The notes beneath the pieces were generated by a model, which saw only the letters and a program-made list of their open reading frames with translations, was not told where the DNA came from and did not search any database. A DNA stretch of 64,000 nt from positions 186,001-250,000 of the forward strand of contig JARVKI010000928.1 in assembly GCA_036674765.1 (NCBI GenBank). Direction: 5' to 3'. This DNA is from Seiridium cupressi. Its lineage: Eukaryota > Ascomycota > Sordariomycetes > Amphisphaeriales > Sporocadaceae. Shown here in pieces: positions 21,341-31,933 of this stretch. The position numbers were made by a program, and so were the translations under genes. Position 1 is the first letter of the stretch. Each line of letters begins with the position of its first letter.

Positions 21341-22260
21341 TTATGCGGCGGCGATAGCCTTGCGGCGGAGAGCACCACGCTGTCTCGAGCTCAGGTGAGC
21401 GTTCTCCCGGGCAACAGTAGAGTCCGACTTCTGGATAACTTCCTCACCCTCGGTCAGGATCAGCTCGATATGGCAGGGGTTCGACATGTAGGGGTTGATC
21501 TGGTGGTCTATCAGTACTGAGTTGCAGTCCAGGGAAAACGAACAATACATACACGACCGTGGGCACGGTAAGTACGTCTGCGCTGCTTGGGTGCCTGGTT
21601 GACCTGAATGTGCTTGACGATGAGGTTGGAGGTATCGAGACCCTTGGCATCAGCGTTAGACTCGGCGTTCTTCAGGAGACCGAGCAGGAACTCGGCAGAC
21701 TTGACGGGCCATCGGGCGCGGGAGACACCGAATTGCTTGCCTAAATGTGAGATACACCGTCAGCAATTCTGTCCTCCAAGTGTTGTCCCCATTGATCCCC
21801 CTCATAATTGCCCCGCGATGTTTCCTTTTCCTGACTGGCAAACCCCGAACAAAAAAAGTTTCAAAGTCGTACCTTGGGCAGTTCGGCCGGTGGAGCCAGC
21901 ATATCGGCGCATGGGGACAGCCTCAGTCTTGGTCTGGACGTTCTCGAGGAACGTGACAGCACGGGTCAACTTCCAGCCGTTGATGGCCTGGGCAGTCTCG
22001 CGGGTGTTCTTGAAAGAGACACGGAGGTAGGCACCGCGGGCGCGGGCCGACTTCGCGGGTGCGATCTCTGTGGCGGCGTATCGAACCTGTAGGTGAAGCC
22101 ATCGTCAGCCCTCCCCATCGTCAAATTGTGGTGTTGCCTTTTTTTCCTCTTCTTCTCAAGTATTCCCTTCGGAACTGAACGGATTGGCATGCAGCCAGCC
22201 TGCGCAAATCCCAATCCTCCTCTTGCCAGGAAATCGTAGAAATCGAGATGCACATACCAT
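21341..22260 (-). CDS. RPL17: 60S ribosomal protein L17 (uL22)
   Basis: Four exons: 22260-22258, 22086-21873, 21740-21553 and 21499-21341, giving 187 aa. Exon 1 is only the ATG, followed at once by a 171-nt intron (GTATGT donor). The other introns are 132 and 53 nt, and all joins keep frame. The protein starts [19 protein letters not shown], has [20 protein letters not shown] and a long loop ([20 protein letters not shown]), and ends [20 protein letters not shown] plus a basic tail. Length and sequence are those of eukaryotic uL22, a protein lining the exit tunnel of the large subunit. It is divergent from fibrillarin. ATG-adjacent introns are typical of highly expressed fungal ribosomal protein genes. 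Confidence 0.97.
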
Positions 22261-22706
22261 CTTTGCTGTTGTGTTAGTAAGAGATGGTGTCGAGGGTGGT
22301 CGTCGAAATTGTTCGGGTCTAGGTTGAAGGCAATTGACGGAGCGATGCCAAACACTGAATTGAAGTTTTCCCCGGTGAAATTTTGGTGGCCGTGGTTTAA
22401 CCGAGGCGGAAGTACCAACCCTACGAACTTTTGAGAATTGGCAGCCGTCTGCGGCCCCGCTGTGATTGGGCCAGGCGGTGGATTCTATCTTATCGCAACC
22501 CCCACTACGGATTATCTTATCGACCGAATACTAGCTCTCAGAAACTTTTTTTTTCGTCAAGCTCTGAAAGGTGCTGTCTGAAGATTTGCGGCGAACCCAA
22601 GTTATCCGGTATTTTCACCAATTGCCCCACCAATCGATCGCGACTCTTCAGTCCTACATCCTGTCCATTCGATATCACCTACCGGTCATCTTTACAAACA
22701 GAAAAA
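22261..22706. promoter_or_regulatory. divergent promoter shared by uL22 and fibrillarin
   Basis: 446 bp between the ATGs of two ribosome-production genes on opposite strands. Visible sites are an inverted CCAAT box (ATTGG at 22465-22469), an AACCCTA telobox-like block at about 22418-22424, and a T-rich tract at 22546-22554 close to the fibrillarin side. Telobox-like and pyrimidine-tract elements are known at ribosomal protein promoters in fungi. That they act here is inference. Confidence 0.6.
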
Positions 22707-24131
22707 ATGGGTTTCGAGCCTAGAGGAGGTCGTGGCGGAGGTTTCCGCGGCGGACGTGGTGGCGGCGATCGTGGTGGCCGCGGAGGAGGTTCCTTCAGAG
22801 GCCGCGGTGGTGCTGGTGGAGGCTTCCGCGGTGGTCGTGGTGGCGGCGACCGTGGTGGTCGTGGAGGACCTCGCGGTGGACGAGGAGCACCTCGAGGTGG
22901 TAGGGGAGGTCCCAGAGGAGGTGCTCGAGGAGGAGCCAAGGTCGTGGTCGTAAGTCCAAGGGACTACAGATGCTCGTATGCCAGTAACTTACCAAACTGA
23001 ATGCAGGAGCCTCACCGTCACGAAGGTGTCTTTGTCTCAAGAGGAAAGGAAGATCACGCAAGTCGCAAGTCTTTTGTCATGGAGGAAATCCACTAACCTT
23101 GTACTAGTTGCTCACTCGCAGCGTGGCCCCTGGCCTCGAGGTCAGTTGAACCATGCGCATTGTTGGCTTTTACATAGACAACTAACATCTTGCAAAGGTC
23201 TACGGAGAGAAGCGCATCACGGTCGAGAACTCCGAGAAGGGTGAGGATGGAGCTCCCGTCTCTACCAAGGTTGAGTACCGCGTGTGGAACCCTTTCCGAA
23301 GCAAGTTGGCCGCTGGTATCATTGGTGGTATCGAAAAGATTTGTAAGTACAGCATGCGCGAACTTCTTTTTCTCTATTTAGAGTATTTCTGTTTTGGTAC
23401 TTTGTGTCGGCACGATCGAAGTATCGAGCCAAGATCGTTTGGATTCGGTCCAACGAGAACGTCATTTCATCCACGATAAGAACAAAAAGCTAACATGACA
23501 TCTTTTCCCTCTTGTCAGACATGGGTCCAGGAAAGAAAGTAAGTTACTCCATTTTTGTCTTTCAGCTTTTGCTCTGCAACAGCCACGCTGACAACGGTAC
23601 TTCTCAGGTACTCTACCTTGGCGCCGCTTCTGGTACATCTGTGAGCCACGTCGCCGATTTAGTCGGCCCTACCGGCAACGTCTATGCCGTCGAATTCTCC
23701 CACCGATCTGGTCGTGATTTGGTCAACATGGCTCAAAACCGTACCAACGTTATCCCGATTGTCGAGGACGCCCGTCACCCTCTCCGATACAGAATGCTTG
23801 TGCCCATGGTTGACTGTATCTTCGCCGATGTGGCCCAACCCGACCAAGCCCGTATCGTCGCGCTCAATGCCCACATGTTCCTCAAGGTTGGTGGTGGTGT
23901 CGTCATCTCCATCAAGGCCAACTGTATCGACAGCACAGCGCCTGCCGAGGCTGTGTTTGCGCAAGAAGTCCAGAAGCTTAGGGCAGAGCGCATCAAGCCG
24001 CAAGAGCAGCTTACCCTAGAACCCTACGAGAGGTTAGTCCCTTTCTCGGTTGCGAAACCACGCTGTAACTCTACTAACCTCTATGCAGAGATCACTGTAT
24101 CGTTATCGGACAATATCAGGAGGCGAAATAG
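22707..24131 (+). CDS. NOP1: fibrillarin, rRNA 2'-O-methyltransferase
   Basis: Seven exons: 22707-22949, 23007-23057, 23108-23140, 23198-23342, 23519-23538, 23608-24032 and 24089-24131. Frame is kept throughout, for 319 aa. Residues 1-81 are an N-terminal Gly/Arg-rich (GAR) domain made of GGRGG and FRGGRGG repeats, the usual site of arginine methylation. The methyltransferase domain follows: [24 protein letters not shown], the SAM loop [38 protein letters not shown] and [12 protein letters not shown]. It ends [10 protein letters not shown]. In the nucleolus it methylates rRNA ribose as the catalytic part of box C/D snoRNPs. The intron at 23058-23107 has a GC donor. No other fibrillarin copy is in the window. 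Confidence 0.97.
23058..23107 (+). other. GC-AG intron in fibrillarin gene
   Basis: The only donor that joins GKEDH to LLTRS in frame is GCAAGT at 23058. The branch site is CTAAC and the acceptor CTAG at 23104-23107. The nearby GT sites give the wrong phase. GCAAGT is the standard sequence of the minor class of GC donors. Confidence 0.8.
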
Positions 24132-24809
24132 ATTTCAACTCAACGAGGAAGATTGGAACAATGACGCGCTGTTTAAGTCTCTAATGTGTGAATACTCCAT
24201 AAGGGTTTTGTTGGTGGCGCCTATATTCTCAGGCATTGGCGAAAATGGCGTTGGGGAAACAGGTCATGCTTTTGCTAAGTTTTTATGCATTTTCTCATCG
24301 GCAAGGCGTAGAAAAATAAGGCTGATACCACCTACCCACCCTGGTACTTACATATCGTGAATGCCCTCATGGATCCGCGTAATCATCACCCGAGTTCAGA
24401 ACATAGCAGTGGAGATTTGGCGATTATCCAGTACCCAACTGAAGCGACACTTACATGACTTGTTACCTGCCGCACTTGTCATACGCTTATCGATTCGCAA
24501 GAAAGCCGTTGCATTTTAGTTTCCTGTAAATTGGAAGGGGCAAGCAATAACTCTACTGTCTTGGCAGTATGTGGCGTTCTGAAGGAACAGTTGATGTGGT
24601 TATGAGAAATGAGAAATGATTATGTGAGCCATGAGGGCAAACAAACATCAAGGGGTCGATAATGCTACTTGAAACCAGGTGGGCCAGAAGATCATGAGAT
24701 TTTGAGACTTCTACTTGATGACGCCCCGTACGTTCTCAATGTCTTTCTGTGGTCTTTTCAGCTACTTCCCTTTGCCTAAAAACGGAGAACATAGAAACAC
24801 TACGTCATG
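24132..24809. other. 3' flank, no gene recognised
   Basis: A/T-rich sequence downstream of fibrillarin. The read-through ORF to 24360 is intronic and UTR sequence. Nothing else is seen. Confidence 0.4.
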
Positions 24810-25019
24810 CTACAACAAAACAATATCTCGCCAAGCACGTTCCATATCTCTTCTGGTAGGTTGCGCTGCTCTGTGCACAATGCTCAAGTAGCCGCCGATC
24901 ATGTTGCCAATCTGTGTCGCGGATTTTACTGACCACTGCAAAATACTCTTGTCAGGTATATCCCTATTCTCGTCATCCCAATGATGTCTTTTAAAGAATA
25001 TAGTCAACAATTCCGAAAC
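24810..25019 (-). CDS. possible orphan exon, maybe the last exon of the upstream hypothetical gene
   Basis: A minus-strand frame opens right after a good acceptor (TCTTACAG, preceded by a pyrimidine-rich tract) at 25020-25021. It reads VSELLTIFFKRHHW, then a helical segment (SATQIGNMIGGYLSIVH), to a stop at 24810. It looks like coding sequence but lacks its own start. Joining it in phase to the hypothetical gene upstream is possible only with an unusual GTCTCG donor at about 25137. That would replace the last six residues of the protein. Equally it may be spurious. Confidence 0.35.
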   Translation of the reverse strand, partial: VSELLTIFFKRHHWDDENRDIPDKSILQWSVKSATQIGNMIGGYLSIVHRAAQPTRRDMERAWRDIVLL

Positions 25020-25115
25020 CTGTAAGACCCAAAATTAGAGAATTCGTTTGAGCATGACAACAGTCTTTGAACAGCTGAGCTTGTGATGGCTTTGCAAGAC
25101 TAACAAGTTGTACTG

Positions 25116-25988
25116 CTACTCGTCAAGCCACGAGACCTTTTTTCCCGTGACAACAGGACCAAGCATTGGGCTGAAGGGGTTGTACGAACCGGCGTGTGGG
25201 TGAGTCTGACACTGCCCTTGAGAATGGCATTGGCCTTGATCGTCAAAGTCAGGGTTGGGTCCCCAAGCCGAGGTAGGTGGCGCTTGTTGTTGTTGCTGCT
25301 GCTGGGGACGTTGTGGAGGCGAGGCCTCCCAAGGGCTCCCGAAACCAGCCTTCGGCGGGCTTGGCGGTTCCGGGCTGGGCGGTCCCCTCACGATCAGTTG
25401 CACGGTGGGCTCCGGGGTCCAGTCCATGGTCTCGCTGTCATCACTGTCGTAGCCGTACATGTGCTCATCGCCATCCAAGAGGAACTCGACCAAGTCTGAC
25501 CCCATATATTCGAGCCAGCGTCTCAGCGCCCTGCGTAGGCGTCTGTCCTTTCTTCGTATCCACTCTAGATCCCTCTTGGCCCGCTTGCAGTCTGGCCGGA
25601 TGCATGGCGGAGGCTTCCCCTTCCCCTTCCCCTTCGATGCATTGAGCAGGATGGAGAAGACATTGCTTTCGGCTGGTGGGAATTTGGAGGGATCGACAAA
25701 GTCCAAGTCTGATGAATCGGTATCCGAACTTGATGCGGACGAGTCTGCGTCGCCGTGGTAGTGATCATGCTGCCAGTCCCAGTGTCGATCTTTGTTGTGG
25801 GGATGATGAGGAAGATGATGATTGTGGTGCTTGCGATGCTTCTTGTATCGGCCACTTCCGCGTTTCCCTATGCCACTCCCGTCATGGGGATGACTGCCGC
25901 GGGTGGTCCTGTTGCTACTGGCGTTGTTGATGCCTCCACGGCCGCGGCCTTGGCCTCTAGCTCTGTTATTGGGCCTGTTTCGAGGCAT
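25116..25988 (-). CDS. low-complexity hypothetical protein
   Basis: A single frame of 290 aa from the ATG at 25988. The N-terminus is Arg/Gly-rich (RARGQGRGRGG), followed by a His-rich, basic stretch, then a Ser/Asp cluster (SSSDTDSSDLD). A central basic helix comes next (WIRRKDRRLRRALRRWLEYM) and includes two Cys in CIRPDCKRAK. An acidic patch, Pro-rich segments and a polyglutamine run of seven follow. The composition suggests an RNA- or DNA-binding disordered protein, but no domain is recognised. The lack of stops in such a biased sequence is weaker evidence than usual, yet the central helix looks genuinely coding. Confidence 0.6.
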   Translation of the reverse strand: MPRNRPNNRARGQGRGRGGINNASSNRTTRGSHPHDGSGIGKRGSGRYKKHRKHHNHHLPHHPHNKDRHWDWQHDHYHGDADSSASSSDTDSSDLDFVDPSKFPPAESNVFSILLNASKGKGKGKPPPCIRPDCKRAKRDLEWIRRKDRRLRRALRRWLEYMGSDLVEFLLDGDEHMYGYDSDDSETMDWTPEPTVQLIVRGPPSPEPPSPPKAGFGSPWEASPPQRPQQQQQQQAPPTSAWGPNPDFDDQGQCHSQGQCQTHPHAGSYNPFSPMLGPVVTGKKVSWLDE

Positions 25989-28900
25989 CACAGGATTGGA
26001 TACTGATGTGATGTCGGCTACGATCCTTCAGGAGCAAAGCCGACTTGATGGACAACTCAAGATGCAAGGGATGGATGACTGGCTTGGTTTCTATTGCTGT
26101 TCCCCCTGGTGTTTTCAAGAAGAGCGCCTATGAGATGTCCCACAGTATCATGGGATGAAGTAGGTGAGGAGCAAGTCAACCTTCTGGAAGCTTGGCAATA
26201 TTTTGCACAATATGCAATGTAAAGTTTTAGATGGTCTTATTATACAAACCATCGGGCACAAGATGTGATAATGGAAGGCTTTCAGCCTCTTTTCCATTCC
26301 ATAGTGTATTGATTTCTTACATTCCATGATTCACTTCAATAACTGAAGCCTAGCTCTTTCGAGACCTATAGTGTGTAAGACAATGATTCAAGTGCCTCGG
26401 GCGTCGTGGTTGACGATTGATTGAGAGCTATCGGACTGAAGGAATTGCGAAGTAGCATATTGATACAGCTAAAAACCAGCTCAAGTCATGTAGAGAGATT
26501 CCTGCCGGTATATGAGTTTATTGTACGCGTCAGGGTATAAAGAATGTTTCATCATCCAAAACACTTTGTGATTAAGGGTGATATATTTGTAATTGTCTTA
26601 ACGATATACCACCGGGACGCATGTGGGAAAACCCGACCAATGGTGGCTTGCTCCGCACAATGATGTCGCGGAGTTTCTACAGTCTTTATCTCACAGTCGC
26701 TAGTCGTGGATTTTGAATCACGGTTCTCATAGTCGAGACTGCTTTGTCGTGTCATGTGCTGAGCAGGCAATGCTGGTGATCATTGACAAAGGGCAACAGG
26801 CTTCACCTAGGGTCAGCATCGGAATTGGCCACAGCCACAAAAACCATTGACAACCAGGTCAAACAATTGCGATCTAGGGCTTGAATTTACTCGAACCCGA
26901 GGGGGATAATACACATGAAGAAACTGCGCTCAACAGGCTTTTTCCTTGAAGCATTTCATTGTATTGATTTAGTAGCTACATCCCATGAGCTGACGACTGA
27001 GTAAAGTGTCTAGGAAATATCAACAACGATAAGTAGGCAAGTGACTAATTTTACCATGATGTAAGCTTTAAATCTTTCCTAAAGGCCATCATAGGAACGT
27101 CAACACCATATCAACATTGGTCAAGTGTCAAATAATAACAAGCATATCAGACTATCAAATAAATGACCGACCACATACGCGGGATCAAATATATCCAACC
27201 CCTGTGTCAGAAAAGTGAGAGATAAGACCTATCAGCCCGCTCCGTTTTGTTATACTCTTGGATCTTGTCTGCCGGTATATACTATTTTAGAAGATGGTGT
27301 GATTATTTTTATCCGAGATCTTCGCCACAGGAATGTTTGGAACGTGTTTCCTACATGTCAGGCGTAACATTATCCCCTGATGGCCAGCGAAACATTTAAT
27401 GACAAGGATATGGGTGATATTCTAGTTCTCAAGCGAAGTGAAAATCATCATATCATGTCAATCCTGGCACGTGTTTTACCCTACGCATTTGCTAATATCG
27501 CCCCAACCTTCCATGGCCGTCAGATCTAGCTCGTTATTGGTCCGCCGTCACTCTAGTCCACCAGGCCAGCGTGAGGATTTGTAGGCAAGGCACCGACGAG
27601 GGAGTTTTAGGATTAAACGGCCGCCCAAGCGCGTTTTCAGATCTAGTCAAGTCTCTTCCGGTCAAAGGATTTTGCTACCAGAGATTCTGGTGGATTGGGC
27701 CTCTGTTCATGCAGCGCATTGACGCCAGCAAAAAAATAACAATTAACCACCTGCCACAGGCTGCTGAGAGCTTGGTAAAGTAAGCGAACGTCGCGGTCGA
27801 GTTTGACCTACGTTGCCTCCCGACGCGAAAGTGAGTTTGCTAGTCAGTTACCTGTTGGACAGCGGCGGGGTTTGGAGGTGATGCCGTAACACCTTGGCAA
27901 GCCGTGGATGTAATGAGACGAGATGCTTTCACGTGTGACTTGTCGAGGATACGATAGGCAGGAATCGCGTACCTCCCGTAATGCCGGAGTATACCTCCAT
28001 CGCGAAAGCGTCCGAGGGTATTTTCACGGCTGCAATCCCAGCGGGCTTCCGGGGAATGCCTTAGATCCACCATGATATTCCTTGTCGTAGGTCAGGTCAT
28101 AGACATTTTTCTGCTCCAACTATGGTGACTATTTTGTTCCTGCTGCTTGCAGCCGGCTAGCGGGACACAGACGCGGGAACTTGACTCGAGGGAAGGCTGT
28201 GAAAATGCGGCCGGCATTCAGTGGAGCTTTGTGCTGCATCATCTGCTTCGGGTCGTCAAGAACGAAGATCCAAGACGGCGAAGCAGTCAGCGTCATCAGG
28301 TAACTTGATCAGCATCAAGGGCATGGTCGAACATCTGACATGTCACTGAGTAGCACTAGCACTAGTTCTTATGTATGAAACAGATGCTGCGAATCAATGA
28401 TAGACGGCTGCAAGGACCGTTAATGAGCCGATCAGCGATACACCAGATTGAGCACGCAAGAGATATCAAAGACCCACCAGCTGATAGGCAGAAAGGGGCT
28501 TGAATACGTACCTGGTACATTAGTGTTTTCTCTGGATCTTACTGTTGATCAGTGGTTGCCGAAATACACATATACCTCAAAAGAGGACTATTGAACACAA
28601 GCTCCTTTCGACTCGTTGGTCATCTACCACTCTTATTTTCGATAGGTTGTGCACCAGGCAGGTAAAATGGTAATCGGTAAATTGCACGCGACGGGAAGTA
28701 CTGGGATCGAAAAGGTTGTGTGGAAGGCTGAAGCTGTGAAGGTTTGGACTAAAGCTTGATACAGAGAGCCCAATGGTCGTTGAGGTATGTCGAGTAGCGT
28801 CGCCGTTTAATGGACCTCGGTATCCCCTCCTTAAAACGAGCAGGAATCTGGCCAGCGTACTTTTCGTTTCCCGCTAGCTGTCAACTGTCAAACCGTTAGG

Positions 28901-30461
28901 CTTACCGTAAGGCTAGAATTGGTCAAGCGGCGGCAGTCAGGTCCCAATTCCTCACGTAGGTAGGTTCCTGAATGCCGATTTCTGGCACTTTGATCTGCAT
29001 TTCATGAGAAACATGTCGCACCGTACGTAGATCGCTGCCGTTCGCTGCTCATGTCAACCTGCGCTGCCACTGTGAGCGCCCGATGCGACCACAGCTAGCT
29101 CGGACTGCCGAATCTCCTATCCGTCTCCGTCCCTAATGTAGTATTATCATGCAGCGTGCCCTACAGTTATGAAGACAGTGGTTAGTCTGCTTCGTCATCG
29201 GCGTCTTGACATGTCAGTCTAGAGTGCCTGACAGTTCGTGCTCATCTCCCGAGCGTCGCCTGCCTCTATCTCACGGTCAGTCATGACTCGACATGCTGGC
29301 CATAACGATCACCAGTGGTGCTCTCGGGCAGTTCTTGGCAATCGGGCTTGTGCCTGTTGGGTAGATGGTGCGCTCCAGCACTCGGCCAATCTACGCTGCC
29401 AACAAGGGTTTGTAACTTTCTCAAAATACCAAGCCGGGGTAGCTTGTCGTCCCCCCTGTCAATGGCTTCGGCACCCCCTGTCTAGCTGGCGAACATGGGC
29501 ATTCTCTCAACTTCGTCTGGTTCCCCGCGTTGGCGCTCCTAGTCTCTTGGCGTCCGAGCGGAAATGTACTCCTTCTGGACCGAAGGTACAACGTCTTGTC
29601 TCTCACAATTGTATCCCCCCATAGCCACGCTGACATGCACGGCCTGGCAGCGGTCAGCACACACACGCTGGAAATTTGGCTGCTCACCCGGGACTATGGG
29701 CCCCCTGTTCATACCCCATGCCACCCATGAACGCTTTTCCTGTTTGTGCACTCTGCCATCTCAATGGCTTTTCCGGGGTCAAAACACTTCTTCTACATAC
29801 TTCCCATCTCTCCCAGACTACCCTGTCTTCTACCCCTAGGGTGAATATTGATGGTTCTGGAAGGAGTTGGTTTGTTATTCCAGCTACATAAGATCCCCTT
29901 CGAACCTTGTTCTAGTTGTCCGGCGCTTCTTTTGGGGAATCCTATACCGACCCTTTCATTCTTCTTAGTTTGATTGCCTTGGTGCAAGGCAACACTGGGC
30001 TGCATTATCTGCATTCCGGATTGTGGTGGACATATGAGGTGCGTAGCCCCCACCTATGTGTGCTTCTAAACAGAAGATGCATTGAAATGTACCAGCTATG
30101 ATCAGCGAAGTTGACCTGAATGGATCTATCTAGCTTGCATTGTTGTTTGCATTTGTCTTTTCACAACCGCGACGGATAGCTCGAGAAAGAATACGTCACT
30201 CGCGTTCACTCTTACACGCGCTACCAACGAGTTTGCCATCACGAGAGCCAAATCAGCCGGCTCATCTCTGTCCAGCTACTGCAGGAGAATTCTCGAATCT
30301 ATGTTGGCCATCTCTGAATGACGCTCAAAACTGTGGTGTGATACATCGCAACACGCCAGATAAGGTGGCTTATTCACTGCCTATGGTTCGACAGTTTCCG
30401 ACCCAGGATATTCACTGGTTCTTGACCCTCGGAACGGAAAGAGAAGACCGCCGCAGCCAAG
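25989..30461. other. 4.5-kb gene-poor region upstream of the GPCR gene
   Basis: No ORF here shows family motifs or a convincing exon chain. The left part is A/T-rich; from about 28.8 kb it becomes C/T-rich on the plus strand, as in long promoters and leaders of regulated fungal genes. It probably contains the promoter and 5' leader of the receptor gene at 30462. Confidence 0.4.
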
Positions 30462-31933
30462 ATGTCTACAATTGGAAGCAGTACTGGCACGCTGGACATA
30501 CACCAGGAGTCCGCCATATCTTCTGTCGAGCGCGCCGGGTCGGTACTGTCAATCTTGGGCTGCATTTTCATCATCTTCACATTCTCTATCTCCAAGGCTT
30601 TTCATAAGCCCATCAATCGGCTGGTGTTCTATGCGTCGTTTGGTAACATGATGACCAATGTTGCAACCCTCATTGCTAGGGAATTTATTTACCTGCGCAA
30701 CTCAGTAGGATGCCAGTTTCAAGCCTTCCTCGTCCAGATGTGAGAAAACTCGGAAGATTCCCCAATCTTGTGTCGAGAAACTGACTCGTGAGATAGGTTT
30801 ATGCCGGCGGACGCACTCTGGACCTTGGCCATGGCTGTCAATGTATACCTGACCTTTTACCATAAGTTCGACGCAGAGAGGCTGCGCCGAATGGAAGTAT
30901 GGTATTTCTTATTTTGTTATGGACTTCCATTCATTCCTGCTCTTGCTTTCATCTTCATCTCCGACCATCGGGGGCGAATGTACGGCGATGCAGTGCTTTG
31001 GTGCTGGCTGGCCTCGGAGTGGGATGTCTTCCGCATCGCCGCCTTTTACGGTCCGGTCTGGTGAGTTGGCTGCCCATCTAGATATTTATCTCATCAGCTT
31101 ACCAACGGTGTCTTAGGGTCGTCATCGTACTTACTTTTGCTATATACCTCCGAGCAGGGCGGGATATCTACAACAAGCGCAGACAGCTTCGACATTTCAG
31201 CAGTAGTTACGACCCTGACCCGCTCACCATGGACGACCCATTCTCTCACAAGACGACTGAGGTCATGGTCACTACGGAGGATATGAATACCGGTAGTGAA
31301 GATATCGATATGGCTACACTCGGTCCCACCGCAGAAGATTCAACAGCCCCTCAAACATCTCAACGGAGCGCTGCATATTCGGTTACGATTTCGTCAGAGG
31401 TGCGACCCGAACGCAACTCGCGACCCGAGTTTAATCCTCCCACTCAAAACAGCATGCAGATCAAGGAAGCTTCTACAGCTCGGCCCGTGGGCATCCGACG
31501 TAGAGCGGCTTTCGAGGCTAACAACGCTGCGTGGTCTTACGCACGATGCGCTATCCTTTTCTTTACGGCCATTCTCATCACATGGCTTCCTTCATCTGCC
31601 AATCGAGTGTACAGTGTGGTCCACCCGGGCGAGGTTTCGGTTCCACTAGAATTTATGAGCGCCATTGTCCTGCCACTGCAGGGGTTTTGGAACGCCGTGA
31701 TCTACATATCTACGTCCTGGTCCGCTTGCAAATACTTTTTTGCGGAATTAAGGGACCGCTCAAAAAGCCTGGAGCATACGACAGCGAATCATCCAGGTGA
31801 ATTCCACGGGAGGAACTCGGGCTTCAAAATATCAAGCCGCAGGCCGAAGCAGAACTACGAGACGGAGAGCATGACGGAGCTGGCTATCGACACAAGACCA
31901 AACTCCAACGATGAGCCTAAGCAACGGATGTAG
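30462..31933 (+). CDS. class V cAMP-receptor-like G protein-coupled receptor
   Basis: Three exons: 30462-30739, 30797-31060 and 31117-31933 (introns of 57 and 56 nt, frame kept), for 452 aa. Seven hydrophobic helices can be placed. The family-typical stretches are FHKPINRLVFYASFGNMMTN between TM1 and TM2, CQFQAFLVQMFMPADALWT in TM3, LTFYHKFDAERLRRME after TM3, WYFLFCYGLPFIPAL in TM4 and ITWLPSSANRVYSV near TM6. A Ser/Thr-rich intracellular loop of about 110 residues precedes TM6, and a charged tail follows TM7. It fits the Dictyostelium cAMP-receptor-like class represented by Neurospora GPR-1 to GPR-3 and Aspergillus GprH, which signal through heterotrimeric G proteins at the plasma membrane. 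The ligand is unknown. Confidence 0.92.

Noticed and set aside
22679..23061. Pro/Arg-rich ORFs opposite and in other frames of the fibrillarin start
   Set aside because: They are shadows of the Gly/Arg-rich repeat domain in other frames.
25194..25930. Several plus-strand ORFs with Leu, Ala and Cys runs
   Set aside because: Antisense shadows of the low-complexity minus-strand gene; their composition mirrors its CAG and GC-rich repeats.
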